DNA of 64,000 bases from Rhodobacterales bacterium (GTDB taxonomy: Bacteria > Pseudomonadota > Alphaproteobacteria > Rhodobacterales > Rhodobacteraceae): assembly GCA_026400355.1 (NCBI GenBank), contig JAPLPE010000020.1, forward strand, positions 124,001 through 188,000, in the 5' to 3' direction. Below are positions 18,865 through 27,838 of the stretch, in pieces. Under the pieces are notes generated by a model that worked only from the letters and a program-made list of their open reading frames with translations, searched no databases and had not been told where the DNA came from. Position numbers and translations under genes: made by a program. Position 1 is the stretch's first letter. Every line of letters begins with the position of its first letter.

Positions 18865-19773
18865 ATGAGCCTCAACCCCTTCCACACCGATCCCGCAATC
18901 CCCGAACGCCTCGCCCGTCAGGATGGAGAGGCTCTGCGCGAGGCCGCCATCGCCGCCCTGATCCCCGGCCGCGTCATCCCCGCCGCCGACGTCGACCGCA
19001 TCGTGAGCGACCACAGCCTTGCCGGGCCCGAGGACCTGATGTGCCATCTCGTTCAAGCTGCCCGCACATGGGCACAGCCGCCGATCTCGGATTTTTTCGT
19101 GGGCACCGTCGGGCGCGACACGACAGGCGACCTGATCCTCGGCTGCAACCTCGAATTCCCCGGCACGACGCTGGCCTTTACCGTACATGGTGAAGGATTT
19201 GTGATCACCCGCGCCTTCCAGCTTGGCCGCACCATCACGACCCTTGCCCTGGGCGAGGCGCACCCCTGCGCCCATTGTCGCCAGTACATTTCCGAATTCG
19301 CCGCCGTCCGCGACATGGTCCTGATCGATCGGATCGGCCAACGCCTCACAATGGCGCAACTCTATCCCTGGCCCTTCGACCCCGGCTACCTCGGCAAAGC
19401 GGGCGCCGTGCCCGGTGCATTAAGCTTCCCCGGCCTGACCCCCGCCGCCCTTATCCCCGAAAGTCTCCTCAGTGCAGGGCAGGGCGCCTGGACCCCCTAT
19501 TCCTGCTGCCCCGGTGCCGTCCTCCTGACACTCACCGATGGTACCGAAATCACTGGCGCCGCGATCGAATCCGTCTCCTTCAACCCCACGATCCAGCCGA
19601 TCCAATCCGCCCTGATCGCGCTCCTCGCACATGACCGGACACCGTCCGAAATCGCCACCGCCACCCTCGGCACCGTAAAGGGCGGCGCTGTGGACTACAC
19701 TGCCCCCACCACCGAACTCCTTACCCGCATTGTCCCGCAGGTCCCGCTCACCACCATCGGCTGGTCACCATGA
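18865..19773 (+). CDS. cdd: Cytidine deaminase, two-domain (E. coli Cdd) type
   Basis: A 302-residue homodimeric-type cytidine deaminase that turns cytidine or deoxycytidine into uridine forms. The zinc site is visible as VHGEGFVITRA near residue 110 and PCAHCRQYISEF near 133. The usual HAEQ is HGEG here and PCGHC is PCAHC: the zinc ligands (His, two Cys) and the proton-shuttling Glu remain, but neighbouring conserved residues have changed. The second, non-catalytic domain is present. It diverges from the amidohydrolase gene and leads a plus-strand set of nucleoside-related genes. Activity is likely but the drift around the active site is worth testing. Confidence 0.88.
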   Translation: MSLNPFHTDPAIPERLARQDGEALREAAIAALIPGRVIPAADVDRIVSDHSLAGPEDLMCHLVQAARTWAQPPISDFFVGTVGRDTTGDLILGCNLEFPGTTLAFTVHGEGFVITRAFQLGRTITTLALGEAHPCAHCRQYISEFAAVRDMVLIDRIGQRLTMAQLYPWPFDPGYLGKAGAVPGALSFPGLTPAALIPESLLSAGQGAWTPYSCCPGAVLLTLTDGTEITGAAIESVSFNPTIQPIQSALIALLAHDRTPSEIATATLGTVKGGAVDYTAPTTELLTRIVPQVPLTTIGWSP

Positions 19774-19835
19774 CCTTCCCCGCCAATCCAACCGCCTCAC
19801 GAAGACAGAAAGACCCGGCGACCACCCCGTCCGTC

Positions 19836-19905
19836 TCCATGTTTTCTGGTCGCCAAAACACCTTCGGGGGGGAGCTCGCAGGGCGGGGGGCAGACAGCCC
19901 CCTCC
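19836..19905 (-). repeat. Dispersed GC-rich hairpin repeat (GAAGGTGTTTTGG type)
   Basis: Read on the minus strand, it has a GGGGGCTGTCTGCCCCC hairpin, then a run of C, CGAAGGTGTTTTGGCGAC and AAAACATGGA. The same order (hairpin, AAGGTGTTCTGACGACAAAG, AAACATGGGG) occurs at 30532-30596. It sits between cdd and the creatininase gene, and would otherwise be translated as a spurious N-terminal extension of the latter. Confidence 0.65.
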
Positions 19906-19928
19906 GCCCTCAGCCGCAGGACACGCCG

Positions 19929-20675
19929 ATGATCGACCTCGCCCACGCCACCTGGCCCGAGATCGAGGCCGCCCTCACCCGCCACCCGTACGCCAACCTC
20001 TACATCGGCGCCGTCGGACAGCACGGGCCGCACCTGCCGCTGACGGTGGACACCGATCTCGCCACCGGCGTCGCCCGTGCCCTCGCCCAGGCCACCGGTG
20101 CCATCCTTCTCTTCGCGCTCCTCCATGGTGAAGCGGGGAGCGCCGAAGCCTTCCCCGGCACGATCTCGACCTCACCCGAGACGCTCCGCGCCCTCATCAC
20201 CGATATCGGACGGGGCCCGACCCGCATGGGCGTTCCCGCCCTCGTCGCCCTCAACGGCCATATCGGCAGCCGCGACCCAATCGTGCCCGCCGCCCGGACC
20301 CTGCTTTCCGCAGGGCTCCCCAGCCTCAACCTCGACTATCCCGGCCTCGAGCCCCTCGCCGCCCGCATCTGTGACAGCCAACACGCAGGCCGCGGTTTCT
20401 TTCACGCGGATGAGGTTGAAGCCTCCATGCTCCTCGCCCTCCATCTCGATGTCGTCCAGACAGGTAAGGCCGCCCCCGAATACCCGGTCTTCCCTGAAAC
20501 CCTCGGCCACCATCTGATCCGGTTCCGCAAGATTTCTGCCTCCAGCATCTTCGGCGATCCCCGTCCCGCCACCGCCGCCAAGGGGCAGACACTGATTGAC
20601 AGGATCGTCGCCAACAGCATTCCCCCTTATCACTGCCTTCCGCGCCCGCCACGGGCTGCCACCCACCCCACCTGA
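19929..20675 (+). CDS. Creatininase-family amidohydrolase lacking a metal-ligand glutamate
   Basis: A 248-residue member of the creatininase family (creatinine, FAPy and related amide hydrolysis; metal-dependent, cytosolic). Family landmarks are GQHGPHLPLTVDTD at about residues 29-42, LNGHIGSRDP near 107 and FHADEVEASM near 160. The first normally reads EQHGPHLPLxTD; the glutamate, a metal ligand in creatininase, is glycine here, and NGHGGN is changed to NGHIGS. The later HAxExE region keeps its acidic residue. The ATG at 19929 is chosen because upstream codons lie in a dispersed repeat. Probably inactive or altered; consistent with relaxed selection over this locus. Confidence 0.8.
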   Translation: MIDLAHATWPEIEAALTRHPYANLYIGAVGQHGPHLPLTVDTDLATGVARALAQATGAILLFALLHGEAGSAEAFPGTISTSPETLRALITDIGRGPTRMGVPALVALNGHIGSRDPIVPAARTLLSAGLPSLNLDYPGLEPLAARICDSQHAGRGFFHADEVEASMLLALHLDVVQTGKAAPEYPVFPETLGHHLIRFRKISASSIFGDPRPATAAKGQTLIDRIVANSIPPYHCLPRPPRAATHPT

Positions 20676-20686
20676 CAGGAGTCTCC

Positions 20687-21433
20687 ATGCCCAAAGTCCT
20701 CTTTGCCGGAGAAAGCTGGACCGTCCATTCGATCCACCAGAAGGGCTTCGACAGCTTCACCACCACCGAATACGCCGAAGGCGGAGGCTGGCTGAAACAG
20801 GCGCTCACGCGCGGCGGTTGGGACATCACCTACCAGCCCGCCCATATCGCCGCCCGCGAGTTTCCCACCACGCCCGAGGCGCTGGCCGCCTATGACTGCG
20901 TCATCCTCTCCGACATCGGGGCTAACACGCTGCTCCTTCACCCCGAAACTTTCTCGAAATCGAAACCTCTGCCCAACCGTCTGAAATCGCTCAGAACCTA
21001 TGTCGAAAACGGTGGCGGCCTCGTCATGGTGGGCGGCTACCTGACCTTCCAGGGGATCGACGCCAAGGCGCGATATGCCGGATCGCCCATCGAAGACGTC
21101 CTGCCCGTGACGCTCTCGCGCTACGACGACCGCGCCGAGAACCCCTTCGGCATCTCCCCGCAGCAGGCGCTGAGCCACCCGATCACCGCTCAAGTGCCGC
21201 CCGACTGGCCCGATCTCCTCGGCTACAACTGCGTCACCGCCAAACCGGGGGCGACCGTCATCACGACCGTAGGCGACGATCCCCTGTTGGTCGCGGGGAC
21301 CTATGGCAAGGGCAGGGCAATTGCCTTCACCTCCGACTGCGGCCCCCACTGGGCGCCCCCGCCGTTTGTGGACTGGGCGGGCTACGATCCCCTCTGGCAG
21401 GGCATCGTCAACTGGGCCGCTGGCCGCACATGA
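20687..21433 (+). CDS. Class I glutamine amidotransferase-like protein (PF07090-type)
   Basis: A 248-residue cytosolic protein with a ThuA/GATase-1-like fold: KVLFAGESWTVHSIHQKGFD at the N-terminus, a WLKQAL helix, CVILSDIGANTLLL near 68, LRTYVENGGGLVMVGGYLTF near 102 and a late SDCGPHWAPP near 216. This set matches the uncharacterised glutamine amidotransferase-like family often found beside nucleoside and sugar genes. I do not see a classic GxCxG nucleophile elbow, so amidotransferase activity is not assured. GACAGGAG precedes the ATG by 6 bases, and the stop overlaps the next start (ATGA), indicating translational coupling. Confidence 0.75.
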   Translation: MPKVLFAGESWTVHSIHQKGFDSFTTTEYAEGGGWLKQALTRGGWDITYQPAHIAAREFPTTPEALAAYDCVILSDIGANTLLLHPETFSKSKPLPNRLKSLRTYVENGGGLVMVGGYLTFQGIDAKARYAGSPIEDVLPVTLSRYDDRAENPFGISPQQALSHPITAQVPPDWPDLLGYNCVTAKPGATVITTVGDDPLLVAGTYGKGRAIAFTSDCGPHWAPPPFVDWAGYDPLWQGIVNWAAGRT

Positions 21434-22011
21434 CAAAGGTCAGCCAACCGCCCGACCCCTGGGCCCGCACCACCACCGAAAACGGATTTGCGGCTGATGA
21501 GGTTATCAGCGCGCTTCAGAAATCCATCCGGCGCGGCCTTCTGGAAAATGCGATCCTCCTCGCCTGAGAGATGTTCCTCACCTCGCCCAAGATGGAGGAA
21601 AAGCTCTGGTCCCGCCTCACCGTTATCGCGGTCGAGGATGTGGGCCTCGGCAATCCTCAGGCGCCGATGCTGATCGAAACCCTTTACCAGCAGCACCACC
21701 GCTACGCCCGACTGCTCGGCGACCGTTTCCTCTTTGCCGCCCACGCCATCCGCGTCCTCGCCACCTCGCCCAAGGAACGGGTCAGCGATGATCTTGTGAA
21801 CTGGGCCAAACATGCGACCGCCATGGGCGAGGCGCGGCCCGAGATCATCGACGCCGCCCGCGACATGCACACGGCAAGCGGTCAGGCCATGGGTCGTGGC
21901 TACCGCTTCTTCATGGAAGAAGCCTCGCGTGTTTCGCCAGTGTCCAACACCAACGACCCGAAATGGCGCGACTGGATCATCGCCGCGCTTGATACGGGCA
22001 AACTGACGTGA
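21430..22011 (+). pseudogene. MgsA C-terminal-domain-like protein with an internal stop
   Basis: The frame opens with ATG overlapping the previous stop and would encode 193 residues: N-terminal ENGFAADEVISALQKSIRRG, then TGA at 21565-21567, then in the same frame EMFLTSPKMEEKLWSRLTVI, VEDVGLGNPQAP, DRFLFAAHAIRVL and TASGQAMGRGYRFFMEE. Together they match a stand-alone version of the C-terminal domain of the MgsA/RarA recombination ATPase family. The stop replaces a residue that is normally tyrosine (LLAYEM). Everything else is in frame, so this is a single nonsense change. Readthrough is possible but less likely in this decaying region. Confidence 0.75.
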
Positions 22012-22107
22012 TCGCACATAGCTTGGGTTTCACCCGCTCTACGCACCTCTTCCCCCGCGATGCCGCCCGATCACAATCGTAGGGCGGGGTCCTCTCCGAC
22101 ACGCCCC

Positions 22108-23987
22108 TTGCCCAAGGCTTACCTCATCTCCCTCCCCGCGGACCTCATCCTCAACGCCGCTGACGAAGTCACGATCCGCCAGAACCTCACCCTCGTGGCG
22201 CTGGGCAAGCGCCCTGCCGAACGCGCCATCCGTGTGGGCCGGGTCTTTGCCGCCTATGCGCGCGCATGGCTTCCCGACCACGAGATCGTCACGTCGGGTC
22301 GTCGCATCGCCTATGTCGGCCCTGCGGGCACCTACCGGGGCGAGGTGGCTGAATGTGTCCACTACCCCAACCTCTCCGCCGTCCCAGGCTTCGGTGAGGT
22401 TCACAAGCACATCTAATCCACCCACCTCACCCCGGAATACGAGGCCGCCCTCGTCCTGCCGCGCGGCAATAACTGGACCTGCGAGGCGAGCCATGAATTC
22501 GGTAACGTCAACTCCGCCCGCAACACCGACTTCTGGCAAAAGGCCCGCCTCGCAGGATCACCGCTCAAGGTCTTCATCCAGCCCGGTTCGGCCGTGCCCC
22601 CAGCGCATGGGAACAGAGCGGCGGCCATCATGACCACGCCATCATGCGCGAAACCTTCGCCAGCGACCTCTCGGTCACCAGCCTTGACGAGGTGATGGAC
22701 TGGCCCTCGGTCTGGGACCCCACGAACCCCGGCTATGCCCGCATGTGGGCCATCATCCGTGCCAAGCTGGAAAGCCGGGGCGTGATCGAATTCCAGGGCT
22801 CTGGCCTGACCGACCCGCATGATATCTCGGCTTTCACCGCTGCAGGCCTTTCTGCCGATCACGAAGTCTGGTCGGCGGGCGAGGCCTGGGACCGCCTCAT
22901 GCGCGGCATCTTCACCGAACTGCGCCCGTTTTCCCATGACATGGTGATCCCCGGCCTGATCGAACGCGGGCTGAAGGACTGGTCCAGCGTCGCCTTCACG
23001 ACGGACGACCGCAGCGCCACCGAAACGATCGAACTCGGCGCGTCAGATCACAATATCCGCCACGCGATCCACGATCGGCTAGACGCCGAAACCGCGATCC
23101 AATGCGCCACGATCAACCCCGCTCGCCACATGCGGATCGAACATCTCGTGGGCGCGCTTTCGCCCGGCCGCTATGCCGATATCGTGCTCTTGGAGGACGT
23201 GCCCTCGGTCGCGATCGCCCATGTCTGGGCCGACGGCCAGCTTGTGGCCACGGCCCGGACCTACACCGGTCCCTTGCCCCGCATCGACTGGCCCGACTGG
23301 GCGGCCAAGACCATGAACATCAGCCGCACCCTGACGCCTGCCGATTTCGCCATCCCCGCCGCTCCCGGTCGCATGACGATGGAAGCGGCTGTCCAGCGCC
23401 CCTTCCACTGGCAGGACGACTACATGACCCGCACCCTTCCGGTGGCCGATGGTCTGGTCCAGCGCGACCCCGCGCAACTGATCACCAAATGGGCCGTCAT
23501 CGACCGCTATCGCGGCGACGGCGCGGTGGCAAAGATGTTCTGGGCAGGTTGCGGCCCGACTGATCCCGACACGGCATTCGCCTGCTCGGTCGCCCATGAC
23601 AGCCACAACGTCTGGTCAGTGGGGTCCTCCGACGCCGCCATGGCCATGGCTGTCAACCGCCTGCAAGGGATCGGCGGCGGCTGGGTACTTGTCCACCGGG
23701 GCACCATCACTGCCGAAGTCCATCTCGAAATCGGCGGCCTGATGACCGCCCGCCTGGCCGAAGCGCTTGATGCCGAAATGCAGGCCCTCCACACCGCGGC
23801 CGCTCGCGTCGACTGGATCTTCGAATGCTCTGACTTGACCCTCTGGAAACCCGGCTTCCCCGAATTCCTCAAGTTCGCAACCCTCACCTGCTCCCCCTGG
23901 CGCTGGGTCCTCGTCGCCCCCTCACCCCTCTGCCCCGAGGGCTTCGTCAACGTCGCCACAGGAGAGCAGCGGCCTGTGGTCTGGTAG
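22108..23987 (+). pseudogene. Adenine deaminase-like amidohydrolase, broken by a stop and a frameshift
   Basis: The first part reads LPKAYLISLPADLILNAADE, then PGFGEVHKHI followed by TAA at 22414-22416 and, in the same frame, STHLTPEYEAALVLPRGNNW and EASHEFGNVN. Near 22600 one base is lost or gained, and the rest (from about 22610) gives WEQSGGHHDHAIMRETFASD and continues to a C-terminal adenine-deaminase domain ending FVNVATGEQRPVVW. HKHIEST is expected, so the TAA is a one-base change from GAA. The metal site is split across broken frames. It would have deaminated adenine to hypoxanthine. TTG at 22108 is the most family-like start; an in-frame ATG lies at 22060. Confidence 0.85.
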
Positions 23988-24083
23988 GTGTTCCATCCCG
24001 GATGATCACATAGACCCTCGCCGTTCAGCCCTGTTCATGGCAAGATCGATCCTCCTTGAGGTTCGGGAGGAGGTGCGAGCATA

Positions 24084-24438
24084 TTGATCACTCTGCACAA
24101 GCAGGCGACGAGCGAGCCATTGTCCGCCATTGGTCCGAGGACAATGGCGAGGGCCGAAGATCCGGGCCGCAATCCAGGCGAGCCCGGACCCGGCATGGAT
24201 GGTGGCCGAGCGTTACGGCATCAGCGAGCAGACGGTCTGGAAGTGGCGGGGTCGCGACGACGTTCACGGCCAGAGCCACACGCCGCACCGCTTGCAGACG
24301 ACGTTGACCCCGGCGCAGGGTTCGAGCTTGAAGCGATCGATCCAGTGGATCGATCGTAGCAAAGAACGTCGTGGTCGCGCTGTGCAAGGCGCTTCTACTG
24401 CCGCTTGACGAACTGCTTGCCGTGGTGCGCGAGTTCCT
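24084..24438 (+). mobile_element. IS481-family transposase N-terminal remnant
   Basis: Pieces in different frames give MITLHKQAT, KIRAAIQASPDPAWMVAERY, GISEQTVWKWRGRDDVHGQS, HTPHRLQTTLTPAQ and, after an interruption of about 45 bases, VVVALCKALLLPLDELLAVV and REFLNP. This is the helix-turn-helix N-terminus of IS481 transposases; the DDE core is absent, and the match stops where the RidA stop codon begins. A perfect 10-bp inverted repeat CGATCGATCC/GGATCGATCG (24334-24356, 3-base loop) sits inside the interruption. No terminal inverted repeat was found. It marks an old insertion and deletion junction. Confidence 0.8.
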
Positions 24439-24830
24439 CAATCCACCTTTGCCGCTGTCACCTCGACCTCGACCACAAACTCGGGCCGGGTAAACCCCGA
24501 GACGATCACCAAGGTGGAGGCCGGCAACCGTTCCACCCCCGCCAGCCATTCATCCCGCGCGGCCATGTAGCCCGCCATGTGGCTGCGGTCGGTGACAAAG
24601 GCGTTGATGCGGATCACATCCTCTGGCTCCATGCCGCCTTCGACAAGAATCGCTGTGCAGGACGCAAAGCAGATCCGCGCCTGCTCCAAGGCGCCGTCAG
24701 GCACCGAGTCATCGGCAGCAATACCAAGCTGCCCCGAACTCACCACCAGCCGCGCCCCGGCAGGCACCTCGACCCCGTGGGCATAGCGGGCAAAGGGTTT
24801 CCGGATCTGCGGCGGAAACAAGGATTTCAT
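24438..24830 (-). CDS. RidA/YjgF/UK114-family protein
   Basis: A 130-residue RidA-superfamily protein; family members hydrolyse reactive imines/enamines made by PLP enzymes or act in specific catabolic steps. The trimeric fold pattern is visible: LVVSSGQLGIAADDSVPDGA near residue 28, QARICFASCTAILVEGGM near 50, INAFVTDRSHMAGYMAARDE near 74 and the C-terminal TLVIVSGFTRPEFVVEVEV segment. The arginine normally in the substrate pocket (R105 in archetypes) is represented by the R in FTRPEF. It faces the nucleobase operon from the opposite strand, and its stop codon touches the IS481 scrap. Its C-terminus could have been altered by that junction. Confidence 0.88.
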   Translation of the reverse strand: MKSLFPPQIRKPFARYAHGVEVPAGARLVVSSGQLGIAADDSVPDGALEQARICFASCTAILVEGGMEPEDVIRINAFVTDRSHMAGYMAARDEWLAGVERLPASTLVIVSGFTRPEFVVEVEVTAAKVD

Positions 24831-25072
24831 CGGCTTACCTCTCGTCAGTTGCTATCCACGTCCTCTTGCCAGCAACGGGCCCTCCGGCCGCAAGGGCGCG
24901 GGCCCTTCAGACCATCTCAGGCCAGTCTCGCTCAGGGCTTGCACAGATGACTAGCCACATGCTGATTTTTCATGCAAGTTTTACCCTGATGGCGTGTTGC
25001 CCGCTGCCACGCCTCGTCCGTCACGACCGTGCTTCTATGCTCATTCGCAGAAACCATCCTTTAGGGGACACC

Positions 25073-26083
25073 ATGACAACGCGCCTGACTGCCAAGATTG
25101 CTGCCTCGACCGTCCTGACCTCGGTGCTGGCTCTGCCTGCGCTGGCTGAAAACATTCCTGTCACCTATGGCACCAACTGGGTCGCCCAGGCCGAACATGG
25201 CGGTTTTTATCAGGCCGTGGCCGATGGCACCTATGCCGAATGTGGTCTGGACGTGACCATCGTCCCGGGCGGCCCGCAAGTGAACAACGCGGCCCTGCTG
25301 CTGGCAGGCCGCATCGACTTCTACATGGGCGGGACCGTCGACGGTTTCTTTGCCGTGCAGGAAGGTCTGCCGCTCGTCAACGTGGCCGCCATGTTTCAGA
25401 AGGACCCTCAGATCCTTCTGACCCATCCGGGCACCGCCGCAACCTTTTCCGATATCCAGAAACTGCCGACGATCCTGATCTCGGACGGTGGCTATGCCGG
25501 CTTCTACCAATGGATGATGTCCGCCTACGGCTTTACCGAAGAACAGCGCGTCCCCTACACCTTCAACGCCGCCCCCTTCATCGCCGATCCGCAGTCAGCC
25601 ATGCAGGGGTATCTCTCTTCCGAACCCGCCGTGGTCGAAAAGGAAGGCGGATTCACCCCCGACGTCTGGCTGCTGGCTGACGCGGGCTACACCTCTTATT
25701 CGACCACGATACAGACGCTCGCCGACACCGTCGCCAACAAGCCCGACATCGTGCAATGCTTTGTCGATGGCTCGATCAAGGGCTGGTACAACTACATCTA
25801 CAACGACAATACCGCTGCCAATGCGCTCATCATGGCCGACAACCCGGACATGACACAGGAACTGATCGACTATGCCATCGACAAGATGAAGGCATACGGC
25901 ATCGTTGACTCAGGCGACACGCTGACGTTGGGCGTGGGTGCGATGACCGACGAACGCATGGCCGACTTCTATACCAAGATGGTGGCATCCGGCCTGATCC
26001 CCGACGGACTGGACATCAAGGCCTCCTACACGACACAGTTCATCAACAAGGGCGTCGGATTGGACCTCAAGCCTGCTCAGTAA
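25073..26083 (+). CDS. NMT1/THI5-type ABC transporter periplasmic binding protein
   Basis: A 336-residue secreted binding protein with a Sec signal (MTTRLTAKIAASTVLTSVLA then LPALAEN, cut after ALA). The mature part starts PVTYGTNWVAQAEHGGFYQA, followed by GLDVTIVPGGPQVNN and LLLAGRIDFYMGG, the NMT1/SsuA-like pattern used for thiamine-pyrimidine precursors, sulfonates and nucleobases. GGGGACACC before the ATG is a good Shine-Dalgarno, and upstream in-frame codons do not look like the family. It leads a five-gene operon with ATPase, permease, a cytosine deaminase-like enzyme and a flavoprotein, so the ligand is probably a pyrimidine-like heterocycle. That is inference. Confidence 0.9.
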   Translation: MTTRLTAKIAASTVLTSVLALPALAENIPVTYGTNWVAQAEHGGFYQAVADGTYAECGLDVTIVPGGPQVNNAALLLAGRIDFYMGGTVDGFFAVQEGLPLVNVAAMFQKDPQILLTHPGTAATFSDIQKLPTILISDGGYAGFYQWMMSAYGFTEEQRVPYTFNAAPFIADPQSAMQGYLSSEPAVVEKEGGFTPDVWLLADAGYTSYSTTIQTLADTVANKPDIVQCFVDGSIKGWYNYIYNDNTAANALIMADNPDMTQELIDYAIDKMKAYGIVDSGDTLTLGVGAMTDERMADFYTKMVASGLIPDGLDIKASYTTQFINKGVGLDLKPAQ

Positions 26084-26156
26084 GAACAGCGCAGAACAAG
26101 AACGACCACGGGCGCGGCAGGGCAACCTCACGCGCCCCTTCCGGTCAGGAAAGCCG

Positions 26157-26972
26157 ATGAGCACGACCACCCGCCCGATCAAGCCCCTCGGTCAGCGGCC
26201 CCGCATCCTCCAGATGCAGGACGTCGACAAGACGTTCAACGGCTCGGTGGTCGCCCTGCGCCGTATGGCGCTGTCGGTCAACGAGGGTGACTTCATCTCG
26301 CTCCTCGGCCCTTCGGGCTGCGGCAAATCCACGGCCCTTCGCCTGATTGCCGGCCTCATGCGCCCCACAGCGGGCCGTATCCTGTGGGAAGGCGGTCAAG
26401 GGGCGGATGATCTTGGCGTCGTGTTTCAGGAACCGACCCTGATGCCCTGGGCCACGGTGGCTCATAATGTGTATCTGCCCTTTCGCTTGCGCGGCGACCG
26501 CTTTGCCAAGGTCAGCGATCGCATCCACGAAGTGCTCTCCCTTGTCGGCCTTGAGAAATTCGCCGATAGCTATCCCCGCGAGCTTTCCGGCGGAATGAAG
26601 ATGCGCGTCTCGATCGCCCGTGCGCTGGTCACGAACCCGCGCCTGATTCTGATGGACGAACCTTTTGCGGCGCTGGACGAAATCACCCGGCAGAAGCTTA
26701 ACAACGATCTCCTGTCGCTCAAGGCGGCCACGGGCTGTACCGTTATATTCGTCACCCATTCCGTGTTTGAATCCGTATTCCTATCGGACCGAATCCTTGT
26801 CATGGCCCCGCGCCCCGGTCGCGTGGTCAAGGAAATCACCATCGACGAGCCCTATCCCCGCGACCTCGCCTTCCGCACCTCGCCCGAATACGCAGCCCAT
26901 GCCCGCGCCACATCCGACGCACTCATGTCCGCCATGGGCGGCACCCTGATGGAGGTTGAGTCCCACGCATGA
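26157..26972 (+). CDS. ABC transporter ATP-binding protein (TauB/SsuB/ThiZ-like)
   Basis: A 271-residue ABC ATPase. Walker A is GPSGCGKST near residue 51, Q-loop VVFQEPTLMPWATV near 89, signature LSGGMKMRVSIARAL near 142, Walker B LILMDEPFAALDE near 162, and the H-loop FVTHSVFESVFLSDR near 196. The segment after the H-loop (MAPRPGRVVKEI) is typical of the nitrate/sulfonate/taurine/HMP importers. It sits 73 bases after the binding-protein gene and overlaps the permease start by four bases (ATGA). Complete and probably functional. Confidence 0.93.
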   Translation: MSTTTRPIKPLGQRPRILQMQDVDKTFNGSVVALRRMALSVNEGDFISLLGPSGCGKSTALRLIAGLMRPTAGRILWEGGQGADDLGVVFQEPTLMPWATVAHNVYLPFRLRGDRFAKVSDRIHEVLSLVGLEKFADSYPRELSGGMKMRVSIARALVTNPRLILMDEPFAALDEITRQKLNNDLLSLKAATGCTVIFVTHSVFESVFLSDRILVMAPRPGRVVKEITIDEPYPRDLAFRTSPEYAAHARATSDALMSAMGGTLMEVESHA

Positions 26973-27838
26973 CCATCACCGACACCCGCACGCCTGCCCT
27001 GGAAGCCCAGCCGCTATATGACGAGGACGAAGCCCGCCATGCCCGGTCCCAGCGGATCGAAAGCGTTGCCAGATGGCTTCTCCCGATCATCGTGGTCACC
27101 TTGTCGATCTGGGGCTGGTCCTACCTTGTCCGCGTGAACGAGATTCCGCATTACATCCTGCCCGGCCCCGGCCTTGTCCTGCAGACCCTGATCGAGGATT
27201 GGTCGATCCTCGCCGGTTCAGCCCTCGTGACGCTTCAGATCACGCTGATGGCGCTCGCCGTGGCCATAATCGGCGGTGTCGGCCTTGCGATTCTTTTCAA
27301 CCAAAGCCGCTTTGCCGAAATGTGCTTCTTTCCCTATGCGGTGATCCTGCAGGTGACGCCAATCGTCTCGGTCGCGCCGCTCATCTTCATCTATGTGGAA
27401 AGCAAGTTCGTCGCACTGCTCCTTTGCGCCTGGATTGTGGCGTTTTTTCCGATCCTTGCCAACACGACCCTTGGCCTCAAATCTGCCGACCATAACCTGC
27501 GCGACCTGATGACGATTTACCGCGCCACGCGCTGGCAACGGCTGATCCACCTGCAACTCCCCTCGGCGCTGCCCTATTTCCTTGGCGGCCTGCGCATCGC
27601 GGGGGGCCTTGCGCTGATCGGGGCCATCGTCGCGGAATATGTCGCGGGCACTGGTGGAGTGGGTTCAGGCCTTGCCTTCCGCATTCTTGAGGCGGGCTAC
27701 CGGCTCAACATCCCCCGCATGTTCGCGGCACTTCTTCTGATCGCCGTGATGGGCGTCATCATCTTCATGTCCACGACGCTGATCAGCCACTTTCTTCTTC
27801 GCAAATGGCACGAAAGCGCCGTCAAACGGGAAACATGA
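26969..27838 (+). CDS. ABC transporter permease (SsuC/TauC/ThiX-like)
   Basis: A 289-residue inner-membrane permease with about six helices. The EAA loop is visible as TIYRATRWQRLIHLQLPSAL near residue 177, followed by PYFLGGLRIAGGLALIGAIV, the contact region for the ATPase and the next helix. A cytoplasmic N-terminal tail of about 35 residues precedes the first helix. It overlaps both neighbours by four bases (ATGA), the mark of a tightly coupled operon. Partner of the NMT1-type binding protein upstream. Confidence 0.92.
   Translation: MTITDTRTPALEAQPLYDEDEARHARSQRIESVARWLLPIIVVTLSIWGWSYLVRVNEIPHYILPGPGLVLQTLIEDWSILAGSALVTLQITLMALAVAIIGGVGLAILFNQSRFAEMCFFPYAVILQVTPIVSVAPLIFIYVESKFVALLLCAWIVAFFPILANTTLGLKSADHNLRDLMTIYRATRWQRLIHLQLPSALPYFLGGLRIAGGLALIGAIVAEYVAGTGGVGSGLAFRILEAGYRLNIPRMFAALLLIAVMGVIIFMSTTLISHFLLRKWHESAVKRET

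Noticed and set aside
19770-19928. N-terminal extension of the creatininase gene starting at the cdd stop
   Set aside because: The extra 53 codons are a translated dispersed repeat; the family start fits the ATG at 19929.
21565-21567. TGA read as selenocysteine
   Set aside because: The expected residue is tyrosine, no SECIS-like hairpin follows at the right distance, and the family is not a selenoprotein family.
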